Of a stretch of 64,000 nucleotides of DNA, positions 25,201-35,094 are shown piece by piece. Position 1 is the first letter of the stretch, and each line of letters begins with the position of its first letter. The position numbers were made by a program, and so were the translations under genes. The stretch lies in assembly GCA_020633555.1 (NCBI GenBank), contig JACKDL010000005.1, positions 62,001 to 126,000 on the forward strand. Direction: 5' to 3'. Below the pieces are notes generated by a model, which saw nothing but the letters and a program-made list of their open reading frames with translations, did not search any database and was not told the DNA's origin. This DNA is from Myxococcales bacterium (GTDB lineage Bacteria; Myxococcota_A; Bradymonadia; UBA7976; UBA1532).

Positions 25201-28200
25201 AGAAGACCCTGAACCGGTGGGGCAAGGCCTGGCTCGACCACATCAACCGCATCCGGTCCAAGAACGGCGAGCCGCTCAAGACCGAGGCGGACGTGCCCGA
25301 CGAGTACGGCGATCGGCCGTGCTTCGACACCAAGACCACCAGCAACGCCGACGAGGCCTACGCGGCCAACCGCCGCGCGGTGGTGGACGGCACGCTGGTC
25401 GAGGAGATGGAGCCGTTCCCCGGCGACCAGGTGTGGGTGAAGAACCTGCCCGGCATCGTCGAGATCAACCAGACCCTCATCCGGCTGACCGCCGAGATCT
25501 CGCGCATCGAGCTGCAGATCAAGCGGCTCCTCGAGACCACCCACACCGACTACAAGGTGGTCATCGAGAACTGCGGCCTCGAGATGAACAACCTGACCGG
25601 GTGCCTCAAGGTCCTCTACGAGCATGTCATCGAGACTGGCCAGGGCCAGCTCGAACAGCTCAAGGAGACCCTGGAGACGAAGGCCCAGGAGATCATCGAG
25701 GACAACGAGCTGACCCTCGAGGAGGCCGAGCGGCGCTGGAAGGCGCTGCGCGATGAGCTCGGCGGCGAGCTGCGCGGCCACCTGGACACCATGCGCAAGG
25801 ACCTGCTCGAGGACCACAAGGTCAAGCTCGAGGAGGCCGTCGACGCCTTCAAGGACGCCGAAGAGACCTTCAAGACCCACCTGGAGGACCTGAAGGGCTT
25901 CCTGCAGGAGCTGCCCGACCCGAAGACGGTCATCAAGCAGCTCAAGGACGAGATCCTCCCGCAGATCGAGGCCTACGGGAAGGAGCTGCTGGCGAAGCTG
26001 CTGGACTGCTACAGCGAGCGCGTCCAGGACACCATGCCCATCCTCAGCGACATCCTGGCGCTGCTGGCCGACGCCCTCGAGGGCAAGAACATCGGCCCGC
26101 AGATCATGCAGCTCCTCCGCGAGAAGCTGCTGGAGCCGCTGAAGGAGAAGGCTCAGGGCGTCGTGGCCGGCATCGAGGGCAAGTTCGGCGAGAAGCTCGC
26201 CGAGGCCCAGCAGAAGGTCGGCGAGGTCCAGGGCGAGCTGGCGCAGGTCGGCGGCCAGATGCTGGAGCAGGCCGCGGCCCGCTCCGAGGACGCCCGCAAG
26301 AAGGTCGAGAAGGGCATGGGCAACCTGCAGCAGGGCGCCCAGGACGCCCTGAAGCGGGGCGCCAAGCTGGTGGCCGACAAGGCCAACACCGAGCTCGATC
26401 CCAAGGGCAAGATGGAGGCCGCCAAGCAGGAGCTGAACGCGGCCTTCAAGGAGAAGATGGAGGAGGCGGCGGCCGCCGGGGCGAAGTTCTCGGAGACCGC
26501 AGCCAACGCCCAGAAGAACCTGGAGGAGTCGGCGAACTCCGCCGCGGACGCCGCCAAGGAGGCCGCCAACGCGGTCGCCGAGGACGCCAACAAGCTCGCC
26601 GAGGCCGGCGACATGAGCGAGCAGCTCAACGCGGCCGGGGCCGAGATGAAGGCGGTCCAGGAGCAGGCGGTGAAGGCCGTGGAGGAGGCCGCCGCAGACG
26701 CCAAGAAGGGCATCAAGGAGGCCGAGGCCGCGGCCGGCACCGGCGGCGACGAAGAGGCGCCGGCGGATGAGGCGGGCGAGGACGAGGCCGCTGAGGACGA
26801 AGCCGCTGCCGATGAGGCGGGCGAGGACGCGGGCGACGAGGCCGCGGACGAGGCCGGCGAGGCAGGCGGCGAGGACGAGCAGCCCGAGGCGCCCGAGGCG
26901 GACGAGGCCAAGGACGACGCGCAGCCCGAGGTGCCCGAGGCCGATCAGCCGAAGGACGAGGCCAAGGACGACGCGCAGCCCGAGGTGCCCGAGGCCGATC
27001 AGCCGAAGGACGAGGCCAAGGACGACGCGCAGCCTGAGGTGCCCGAGGCCGATCAGCCGAAGGACGAGGCCAAGGACGACGGCAAGCCCGCCGTGCCCGA
27101 GGCCGACGCGCCCAAGGACGAGGCCAAGGACGACGGCAAGCCCGCCGTGCCCGAGGCCGACGCGCCCAAGGACGAGGCCAAGGGCGACGACAAGCCGGCC
27201 GTGCCTGGGGCGGATCAGCCTCAGGGCGGCGCTCAGCAGGGCGGCGGCCAGCAGGGCGGCGCTCAGCAGGGCGGCGCTCAGCAGGGCGGCGCTCAGCAGG
27301 GCGGCGGCCAGCAGGGCGGCGGCCAGCAGGGCGGCGCTCAGCAGGGCGGCGCTCAGCAGGGCGGCGCTCAGCAGGGCGGCGCTCAGCAGGGCGGCGCTCA
27401 GCAGGGTGGCGCTCAGCAGGGCGGCGCTCAGCAGGGTGGCGACCAGCAGGGTGGCGCTCAGCAGGGCGGCGCTCAGCAGGGTGGCGACCAGCAGGGCGGC
27501 GCTCAGCAGGGCGGCGCTCAGCAGGGCGGCGGCCAGCAGGGTGGTGCCCAGCAGGGCGGCGCTCAGCAGGGCGGCGACCAGCAGGGTGGCGCTCAGCAGG
27601 GCGGCGCTCAGCAGGGTGGCGACCAGCAGGGTGGCGCTCAGCAGGGCGGCGCTCAGCAGGGCGGCGACGAGCAGCGGTGGCGGCGCTCAGCAGGGCGGCG
27701 ACGACGGCGACGGCGGCGCTCAGCAGGGCGGCGACCAGCAGGGTGGCGCTCCGGCAGGGGCGGTGACGGCGGCGACGGCGGTGCTCAGCAGGGCGGCGAC
27801 GGCGGTGCTCGGCGGTGCCGGACAGCGGCGACGGCGGTGCCAGCAGGGCGGCGACGGCGGCGACGGCGGTGCCGGCGCGGCGGCGGTGCCGGCGGCGGCG
27901 ACGGCGGTACCGGCGGCGGCCAGCAGGGTGGCGGCGCGCCCGGCGCGGGCGGTCCCAGCGGCGGTCCCAGTGGGCCTGGCGCGGGCGGTCCTGGCGGCGG
28001 TCCCGGTGGGCCCGGCGCGGGCGGTCCTGGCGGCGGTCCCCAGTGGGCCCGGCGCGGGCGGTCCTGGCGGCGGTCCCGGTGGGCCTGGCGCGGGGGCCCG
28101 GCGGCCCCGGGGGCGGGCGGCGGCGGTCAGGGTGGGGGACCTCTCCCGCCCGGAGCGCAGAACGCGGCCAGCCAGCAAGGCGGCGCAGGCCCGTTGGACG

Positions 28201-29075
28201 GGGCGCAGGCAGCGGCCGGTCAGCAGGGCGGCGCGGGCGGTCCCGGCGGTCCAGGCGCGGGCGGTCCAGGTGGCCCCGGCGGTCCGGGCGCGGGCGGTCC
28301 GGGTGGTCCCGGTGGTCCGGGCGCAGGCAGTCCAGGTGGTCCCAGTGGTCCGGGCAGGCCCAGGCGGTCCGGGCGCGGGCGGTCCAGGGTGGTCCTGGCG
28401 GTCCGGGCGCGGGCGGTCCGGGTGGTCCCGGCGGTCCGGGCGCGGGCGGTCCGGGTGGTCCCAGGCGGTCCGGGCGCGGGCGGTCCGGGTGGTCCCAGCG
28501 GTCCCGGCGCGGGCGGTCCCGGGCCTGGCGGCCTCAGCGCGGGCGGTCCGGTGGTCCCGGCGGTCCGGCGCGGGCGGTCCGGGTGGTCCTGGCGGTCCGG
28601 CGCGGGCGGTCTGGGTGGCCCCGGCGGCCCCGGCGCGGGCGGTCCGGGTGGTCCTGGCGGCCCGGCGCGGGCGGTCCGGGTGGTCCTGGCGGCCCCGGCG
28701 CGGGCGGCCCGGTGGTCCTGGCGGCCCCTGGCGCGGGCGGCCCGGGTGGTCCCGGCGGTCCGGGCGCAGGCGGTCCGGGTGGTCCCGGCGGTCCGGGCGC
28801 GGGCGGTCCGGGTGGTCCTGGCGGTCCGGCGCGCGGGCGGTCTCCCGGGCGCAGGCGGTCCGGGGGGTCCCGGCGGTCCGGGCGCGGGCGGTCCGGGGGG
28901 TCCCGGCGGTCCGGGCGCGGGTGGTCCGGGTGGTCCCGGCGGTCCGGGCGCAGGCGGTCCGGGGGGTCCCGGCGGTCCGGGCGCGGGCGGTCCGGGTGGT
29001 CCCGGCGGTCCGGGCGCGGGCGGTCCGGGTGGTCCCGGCGGCCTGCCGCCTGGCTACCCCGGTGGCGGCGGCTGA
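22284..29075 (+). CDS. Giant amphipathic-helix protein with embedded OmpA-like domain and repeat tail
   Basis: The ATG at 22284 follows GGAGA at proper spacing and gives 2263 residues with no Sec signal. Residues 1 to ~770 are continuous amphipathic helix in the style of apolipoproteins or coiled coils (for example KAQDGLDQFMDKV). About 820-965 is an OmpA-like fold (TVTVLGYADIRPF, NNQELARARAKVFAELI). Helix resumes from ~1050 to ~1480. The tail is an acidic stretch, six 18-residue PKDEAKDD-type repeats, thirty GGxQQ repeats, then GGPGGPGAG repeats to the end. The tail changes frame several times: the coding frame alternates GGPGG-type repeats with VVLAVRARAV-type stretches, as if non-triplet indels had occurred. 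Function unknown; scaffold, filament or lipid-binding roles are all possible. Confidence 0.8.
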   Translation: MADAGAAASENQAPESLPSQLGKRAKEAIDKARAQADLKLAELESKTNSVIDKAQDGLDQFMDKVYTARSKVINGIDTAIKVIETPLLALAPILREIADTGIKTVFGVVEGIPGQVHEKLKSMKDPVVNGAREQVTAVAEAAVGQVEAMEQQINSVKDQLIAAADEQLGALVGQVDKLTEDLPKRLDAVIEQLKKKFSAQLKGKLGAVEIEAEIEAELDKALTELRDAAMKAIQRVVESAKATVLETKDQAIAAINTTFKEVFAALKTLPKQVEATVNGIITKIDNAVDESLTQARMVAENLVADLRKRLTDASYLISDNIKAIVEEGFALIRGARDKLVKSINNLIEIVRSFAQGTLDKVKDAADEMFRTSREALDLGFQKVNEGIELAVEDLGSEINLQINQTQDRMVREAEKQAREIKQMGDEAYAKAEEDFVNNGYEEDTSKIPEIQQKGQEAIEKIETKMKESAEKLEQEFQAKVDAYVPKFEAQGKVLLGVAKASVLKVIKLAVTLGPQILMDLVNKGQAFVGEFKAIGDMVNDLINGKGKEYISSCETRIKDTIEEIKTSGTEFAENAKNSITTLIDDFKTRFQNVGEEVKGDIEGLVKNVIEVARSTAEGARDRFVKLYEDTKSRVEHTIEETRDAIDEFVQSAEETIDDAIDAAVRISLKILDELKNRALEEVLKRLERFLDGLRRRYLARLEAALAHLRTKFEKQQGCIQIIEVNDTKVTEEVFKLRAEITKLRLQITTQKEKLEEAEVGELVEVPEDISTIDLIKGYYNLKGLPDEVQAIWDDERNEKLRDPESHRNTWLKTFFGEGKNKHCNPAHLFAMRVPTDLGSFGTDGFFRTGSCVPQNIEQKKGELEATARLIGEAHNIKTVTVLGYADIRPFQSDVYPTNNQELARARAKVFAELIWQHAPAHLSDIVKQKLGVDGADAEHASRSLSGTDWTWNGKEGTPDGTTDQFGQVEETTEKTLNRWGKAWLDHINRIRSKNGEPLKTEADVPDEYGDRPCFDTKTTSNADEAYAANRRAVVDGTLVEEMEPFPGDQVWVKNLPGIVEINQTLIRLTAEISRIELQIKRLLETTHTDYKVVIENCGLEMNNLTGCLKVLYEHVIETGQGQLEQLKETLETKAQEIIEDNELTLEEAERRWKALRDELGGELRGHLDTMRKDLLEDHKVKLEEAVDAFKDAEETFKTHLEDLKGFLQELPDPKTVIKQLKDEILPQIEAYGKELLAKLLDCYSERVQDTMPILSDILALLADALEGKNIGPQIMQLLREKLLEPLKEKAQGVVAGIEGKFGEKLAEAQQKVGEVQGELAQVGGQMLEQAAARSEDARKKVEKGMGNLQQGAQDALKRGAKLVADKANTELDPKGKMEAAKQELNAAFKEKMEEAAAAGAKFSETAANAQKNLEESANSAADAAKEAANAVAEDANKLAEAGDMSEQLNAAGAEMKAVQEQAVKAVEEAAADAKKGIKEAEAAAGTGGDEEAPADEAGEDEAAEDEAAADEAGEDAGDEAADEAGEAGGEDEQPEAPEADEAKDDAQPEVPEADQPKDEAKDDAQPEVPEADQPKDEAKDDAQPEVPEADQPKDEAKDDGKPAVPEADAPKDEAKDDGKPAVPEADAPKDEAKGDDKPAVPGADQPQGGAQQGGGQQGGAQQGGAQQGGAQQGGGQQGGGQQGGAQQGGAQQGGAQQGGAQQGGAQQGGAQQGGAQQGGDQQGGAQQGGAQQGGDQQGGAQQGGAQQGGGQQGGAQQGGAQQGGDQQGGAQQGGAQQGGDQQGGAQQGGAQQGGDEQRWRRSAGRRRRRRRRSAGRRPAGWRSGRGGDGGDGGAQQGGDGGARRCRTAATAVPAGRRRRRRRCRRGGGAGGGDGGTGGGQQGGGAPGAGGPSGGPSGPGAGGPGGGPGGPGAGGPGGGPQWARRGRSWRRSRWAWRGGPAAPGAGGGGQGGGPLPPGAQNAASQQGGAGPLDGAQAAAGQQGGAGGPGGPGAGGPGGPGGPGAGGPGGPGGPGAGSPGGPSGPGRPRRSGRGRSRVVLAVRARAVRVVPAVRARAVRVVPGGPGAGGPGGPSGPGAGGPGPGGLSAGGPVVPAVRRGRSGWSWRSGAGGLGGPGGPGAGGPGGPGGPARAVRVVLAAPARAARWSWRPLARAARVVPAVRAQAVRVVPAVRARAVRVVLAVRRAGGLPGAGGPGGPGGPGAGGPGGPGGPGAGGPGGPGGPGAGGPGGPGGPGAGGPGGPGGPGAGGPGGPGGLPPGYPGGGG
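26907..27224 (+). repeat. 54-bp coding repeat, five full copies and one partial
   Basis: Copies begin at 26907, 26961, 27015, 27069, 27123 and 27177 (partial). Each encodes 18 residues of the type AKDDAQPEVPEADQPKDE; copies 4 and 5 differ (GKPAV). The array keeps frame because 54 is a multiple of three. Confidence 0.9.
27225..27674 (+). repeat. 15-bp coding repeat, thirty copies (GGxQQ)
   Basis: Thirty near-identical units of GGCGGCGCTCAGCAG run head to tail. The middle residue is Ala, Gly or Asp. Synonymous T/C changes occur in some units. The array keeps frame until about 27675, where the first frame change appears. Confidence 0.92.
28220..29061 (+). repeat. 33-bp Gly/Pro coding repeat, about 25 degenerate copies
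   Basis: The unit encodes GAGGPGGPGGP. Several units have gained or lost bases, so the gene frame leaves and regains the Gly/Pro phase (stretches reading VVPAVRARAV). No stop occurs in any of the three forward frames across the array. Glycine is not strictly every third residue across unit joints, so it is collagen-like but not collagen. Confidence 0.85.
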
Positions 29076-29110
29076 GCTGACCCTCCCCTGACCGGCGGTG
29101 AGTGACACAG

Positions 29111-29147
29111 CGGCCGGGCGTTCAGGCGCCCGGCCGTTGTTGTTTCT
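29111..29147 (+). terminator. Rho-independent terminator of the giant gene
   Basis: A perfect 10-bp stem CGGCCGGGCG (29111-29120) pairs with 29127-29136 around the loop TTCAGG and is followed by TTGTTGTTTCT. It lies 36 nt after the giant gene stop. The rest of 29148-29365 shows nothing I can name. Confidence 0.88.
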
Positions 29148-29365
29148 ACAGGTTGCTCGCCGGATGAGCGGGCCTTGCGGCGCCCCCTACAGTCCCCAGC
29201 GACGGCGGAGCGCGTCTCCAATGGCGGGCGTGGGCGCGTCCTGCAGGGCCCACGCCTGGTGTCGTGCGGCCCGCTCGGGATCACCTGCGCGTGCCGGCGG
29301 GCCGCGGGTTGGACACCCACCGCGCGATTTCGTGTCCCGGTGCAGCGTGCGCCAGGCGGCGCGCC

Positions 29366-30049
29366 CTACGCGCAGGCGATGACGGTGCTGACCACTTCGC
29401 CGATGAGCTCGGGGCCCGGGCTGCGGCCGTCCGGGTGCAGGCCCATCCGCATGTGCTGCGCGCGCTGGTTCGGCAGCTCGCGGCGCAAGGCGGCGCCGAC
29501 CCCCTTGCCGCCGAAGGTGTTCCAGGGGTGACTGGGCAGGTCGGCCGCCGTGTCCATCACCCCCAACCTGGGCTCGGCCAGCAGTGGCGCGCAGTGCGCC
29601 AGGACGTCGCTGACCACCACCAGGTGGTGTGCGACGGGGCGCAGCGCCGGTTCGCCCGCCAGGCGCTGCTGCTCCTCGATCAGCAGCAGCGCCCCGACCT
29701 GTGCGACCGAGCAGGGCCGTGGGTCGAGCGCCGCGCGGGCGGCCTCCAGGTCAGGCAAGCGGCGCCGGCCGTACGGGTCCCTGGCCCGGGCCGCGCGCAG
29801 GACCTCCGGCAGGCCCTCGCTCACTTGAGCGAAGAGCGCCGCCTTGCTCGGGGGGAACGCGATGGGCGCCAGCGTCCGGCAGAGCTGCGCCCGGCGGACC
29901 AACGCCACGTGGACTCGAGAGCGGGGCAGGCCGGCGCGCGGCCCCTCGGCGATCAGGTGCTCGAGCTCATCCAACGGGGCCTCGTCGATGGCCTCCTTGG
30001 AGCGGAGCGTGTCGTCGTTCAGGACCCGGCTGAGGAGGGATGGGCGCAT
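29366..30049 (-). CDS. Hypothetical protein, 227 residues
   Basis: A soluble protein without signal peptide or membrane segment. It is helix-rich at the start (SKEAIDEAPLDELEHLIAEG) with a conserved-looking end, WNTFGGKGVGAALRRELP and MGLHPDGRSPGPELIGEVV. I do not recognise the family. It is convergent with the giant gene and follows gcvP on the same strand by 42 nt, so it may be co-transcribed with gcvP. Confidence 0.7.
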   Translation of the reverse strand: MRPSLLSRVLNDDTLRSKEAIDEAPLDELEHLIAEGPRAGLPRSRVHVALVRRAQLCRTLAPIAFPPSKAALFAQVSEGLPEVLRAARARDPYGRRRLPDLEAARAALDPRPCSVAQVGALLLIEEQQRLAGEPALRPVAHHLVVVSDVLAHCAPLLAEPRLGVMDTAADLPSHPWNTFGGKGVGAALRRELPNQRAQHMRMGLHPDGRSPGPELIGEVVSTVIACA

Positions 30050-30091
30050 GTGGCTCCAGGGGGTTCGAGCGCCGGTGGCGCTCGACCGAGC

Positions 30092-32983
<2,892 letters not shown>

Positions 32984-33150
32984 GGGCGGCCTCCCGGCGT
33001 GTTCAAGGGCCGGACTATACCCGAAGGGCAGCCGGGCGGGGGTTGGGATTCGTGCGTGCGCGGGTCCCGTGCCGGCGAAGGCCGCTGGGGCGGCGTGGCC
33101 GGGCTGCCCCAGCCTTGCTGGCCTGCGCGGAGACCGCCGATTGGCTCTGC

Positions 33151-35040
33151 ATGGCACCGGTGACAGCGACGGCGCGCACGCCGATCTCCAGGAGGGCCTC
33201 GGTGGGCAGCGGGCGCAGCCCCCTGATCGCCGTGGGGGCGCTCCTGGTTGTCCTGGGGGTGGGCACCTGGTGGCTGGTGGACAGCGCCTTTGAGCTCGAC
33301 AGGGCGCGCCGCAGCACCCGCGATCTCACCAAGCTCGCCACTGCCCGTGCCACCTTGGAGCGGGAGCTGGCCGGTCGGGTCCAGGGCCTGAGGCTCCTGG
33401 CCACCGATCCCGACCTGTTGGCCCACGGCGCCGACCACCGGGCCGAGGTCGAGGCGCACCTGCTTGCGGCGATGTGGCTGAAACCTCAGGTGGATCACCT
33501 GCGCTGGATCACGCCCGATGGCATGGAGGCGGTGCGGGTCAACCAGGGCCCCGACGGCCCCCGCGCCGTGCCCGCGGTGGAGCTGCAGACGAAGCGGGAC
33601 CGGCCCTACCTGGCGCCCATGTTGGCCCTGCGGGCGGGCGAGGCCTACGTGTCGCCCGTGGAGCCGAACGTCGAGCATGGGCAGGTGGAGCGGCCGCTGA
33701 AGCCCGTGCTGCGTTTCGCCGTGCCTGCCGGGATTGGGACGGCGGCCGACGACGGGGTGCTGGTGAAGAACGTGCGGATCGATGCGCTGTTGGCGCGCCT
33801 GGCCGAGGACCTGGCGCTGCCCCGGGCGGGGTTTCACATGCTCAGCACCGACGGCGCCTGGATCTACCCGCAGGCCGCCGGCGAGGCGGGCCTGCCCGCG
33901 GGCGCCCCAGCGGACCGCTTCGATCGGCGGCACCCCGAGGCCTGGGCCACCATGCGAGGCCAGACCCACGGGACCTTCAGCACCGCTGCCGGCGACTTCG
34001 CCTTCGTCTGGCTCCGGCCCGTGCGCTGTGTGGAGCGCCTGAGCCCGCAGTCGGCGCCGGGCTGGGTGCTCGTTCTGCTCGAGCCCCACGGGTCGGTGCG
34101 GGAGCGCTGGTGGCTCATCGCCACCCCGCGGCTCCTGGCGTCGACGGCGCTGGGGGCGCTCGGGCTGGCCCTGATCCTGTTGTGGGTCCGGGCCCGCGCG
34201 CGGCTGCGGCAGGTGGGGCGCGCGCAGCAGCGGGCGGTGGCCGCGGTCGAGGCCGCGGCCGGGGGCTTGCTGGTGGTGGATCCGAGGGGCGCGGTGGAGC
34301 TGGCCAACGCGAGCCTGCGGGCCTTGGGCGATCCGGTCCGCCTGATGGGAGCGCTGCCCCCCGAGGCCTGGGGCGCGGGCGGGTGGTCGGGCGAGATCGA
34401 GCTCGCCGAGGACCGCGAGCGCCGCTGCCTGCTGGCGAGCTGGACGCCCGTGGTCGATGAGGGCCGGCCGTTGGGACACGTGGGCACGTTCACCGACATC
34501 AGCCGCCGCAAGCGGCGGGAGCGGCTGCTGGCGGCGCTGGCCCACACCGACGCCCTCACCGGGCTGGCGAACCGCGCGGCCCTGGCGGCCGCCCTCGAAG
34601 GCGCCCTGGCCGAGGCGCGGGCGCAGGGCGACCGGTTCGGGGTGGTGATGCTGGATCTGGACGCCTTCAAGCCCGTCAACGACACCCACGGGCACGCCGC
34701 GGGGGACTTCGTGCTGAAGACCGTCGCGGAGCGCCTGCAGGCGCAGGTGCGCCGGTTCGACGTGGTGGCACGGCTGGGGGGCGACGAGTTCGTGCTGCTG
34801 ATCGACAAGGTGCGCGCCCAGGCCGCCCTCGACCGGGTGGTGGCCTCGCTGGTGGCCGTGGTGGCCGAGCCCATCGCGCTGCCCAGCGGCATGGTGGTGC
34901 AGGTGTCGGCCAGCGCCGGCGCGCTCCTGGGCGGGGCCGAGAGCACGGTGGACGGGCTGCTGGCGGCGGTGGACCGGGCCATGTACCGCGACAAGGGCCT
35001 GCGGCGCGAGGCCTCGCGGGCCGAGGCGGAGGAGGCTTGA
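33151..35040 (+). CDS. Membrane sensor diguanylate cyclase
   Basis: The protein (629 residues from the ATG at 33151) makes cyclic-di-GMP. A membrane helix (~24-43) is followed by a periplasmic sensing region of ~280 residues, probably Cache-like (VDHLRWITPDGMEAVRV, FHMLSTDGAWIYP). A second membrane helix (~328-347), a short PAS-like region and a GGDEF domain come next. The GGDEF motif is intact at 543-547 (RLGGDEFVLL), and the allosteric I-site RRFD lies at 534-537, so end-product inhibition is expected. The start is uncertain: no good ribosome-binding site precedes 33151, and in-frame starts exist at 33043 and 33160. It is divergent from gcvP. Confidence 0.9.
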   Translation: MAPVTATARTPISRRASVGSGRSPLIAVGALLVVLGVGTWWLVDSAFELDRARRSTRDLTKLATARATLERELAGRVQGLRLLATDPDLLAHGADHRAEVEAHLLAAMWLKPQVDHLRWITPDGMEAVRVNQGPDGPRAVPAVELQTKRDRPYLAPMLALRAGEAYVSPVEPNVEHGQVERPLKPVLRFAVPAGIGTAADDGVLVKNVRIDALLARLAEDLALPRAGFHMLSTDGAWIYPQAAGEAGLPAGAPADRFDRRHPEAWATMRGQTHGTFSTAAGDFAFVWLRPVRCVERLSPQSAPGWVLVLLEPHGSVRERWWLIATPRLLASTALGALGLALILLWVRARARLRQVGRAQQRAVAAVEAAAGGLLVVDPRGAVELANASLRALGDPVRLMGALPPEAWGAGGWSGEIELAEDRERRCLLASWTPVVDEGRPLGHVGTFTDISRRKRRERLLAALAHTDALTGLANRAALAAALEGALAEARAQGDRFGVVMLDLDAFKPVNDTHGHAAGDFVLKTVAERLQAQVRRFDVVARLGGDEFVLLIDKVRAQAALDRVVASLVAVVAEPIALPSGMVVQVSASAGALLGGAESTVDGLLAAVDRAMYRDKGLRREASRAEAEEA

Positions 35041-35094
35041 ACGGCGTCCGCAGCCGGCCGACGATGGGCCCGCACACCCACGCCGGAGGCTCCC

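Noticed and set aside
27225..29061. CRISPR-like array
   Set aside because: Units are contiguous 15- and 33-bp coding repeats with no variable spacers, and no cas genes are present.
28220..29061. True collagen-like triple-helix region
   Set aside because: The 11-residue unit breaks the Gly-every-third pattern at each junction, so only a collagen-like composition can be claimed.
22284..29075. Phage tape-measure or contractile-injection protein
   Set aside because: No tail, sheath, baseplate or other phage-type genes lie nearby, and the OmpA-like domain and repeat tail do not fit that role.
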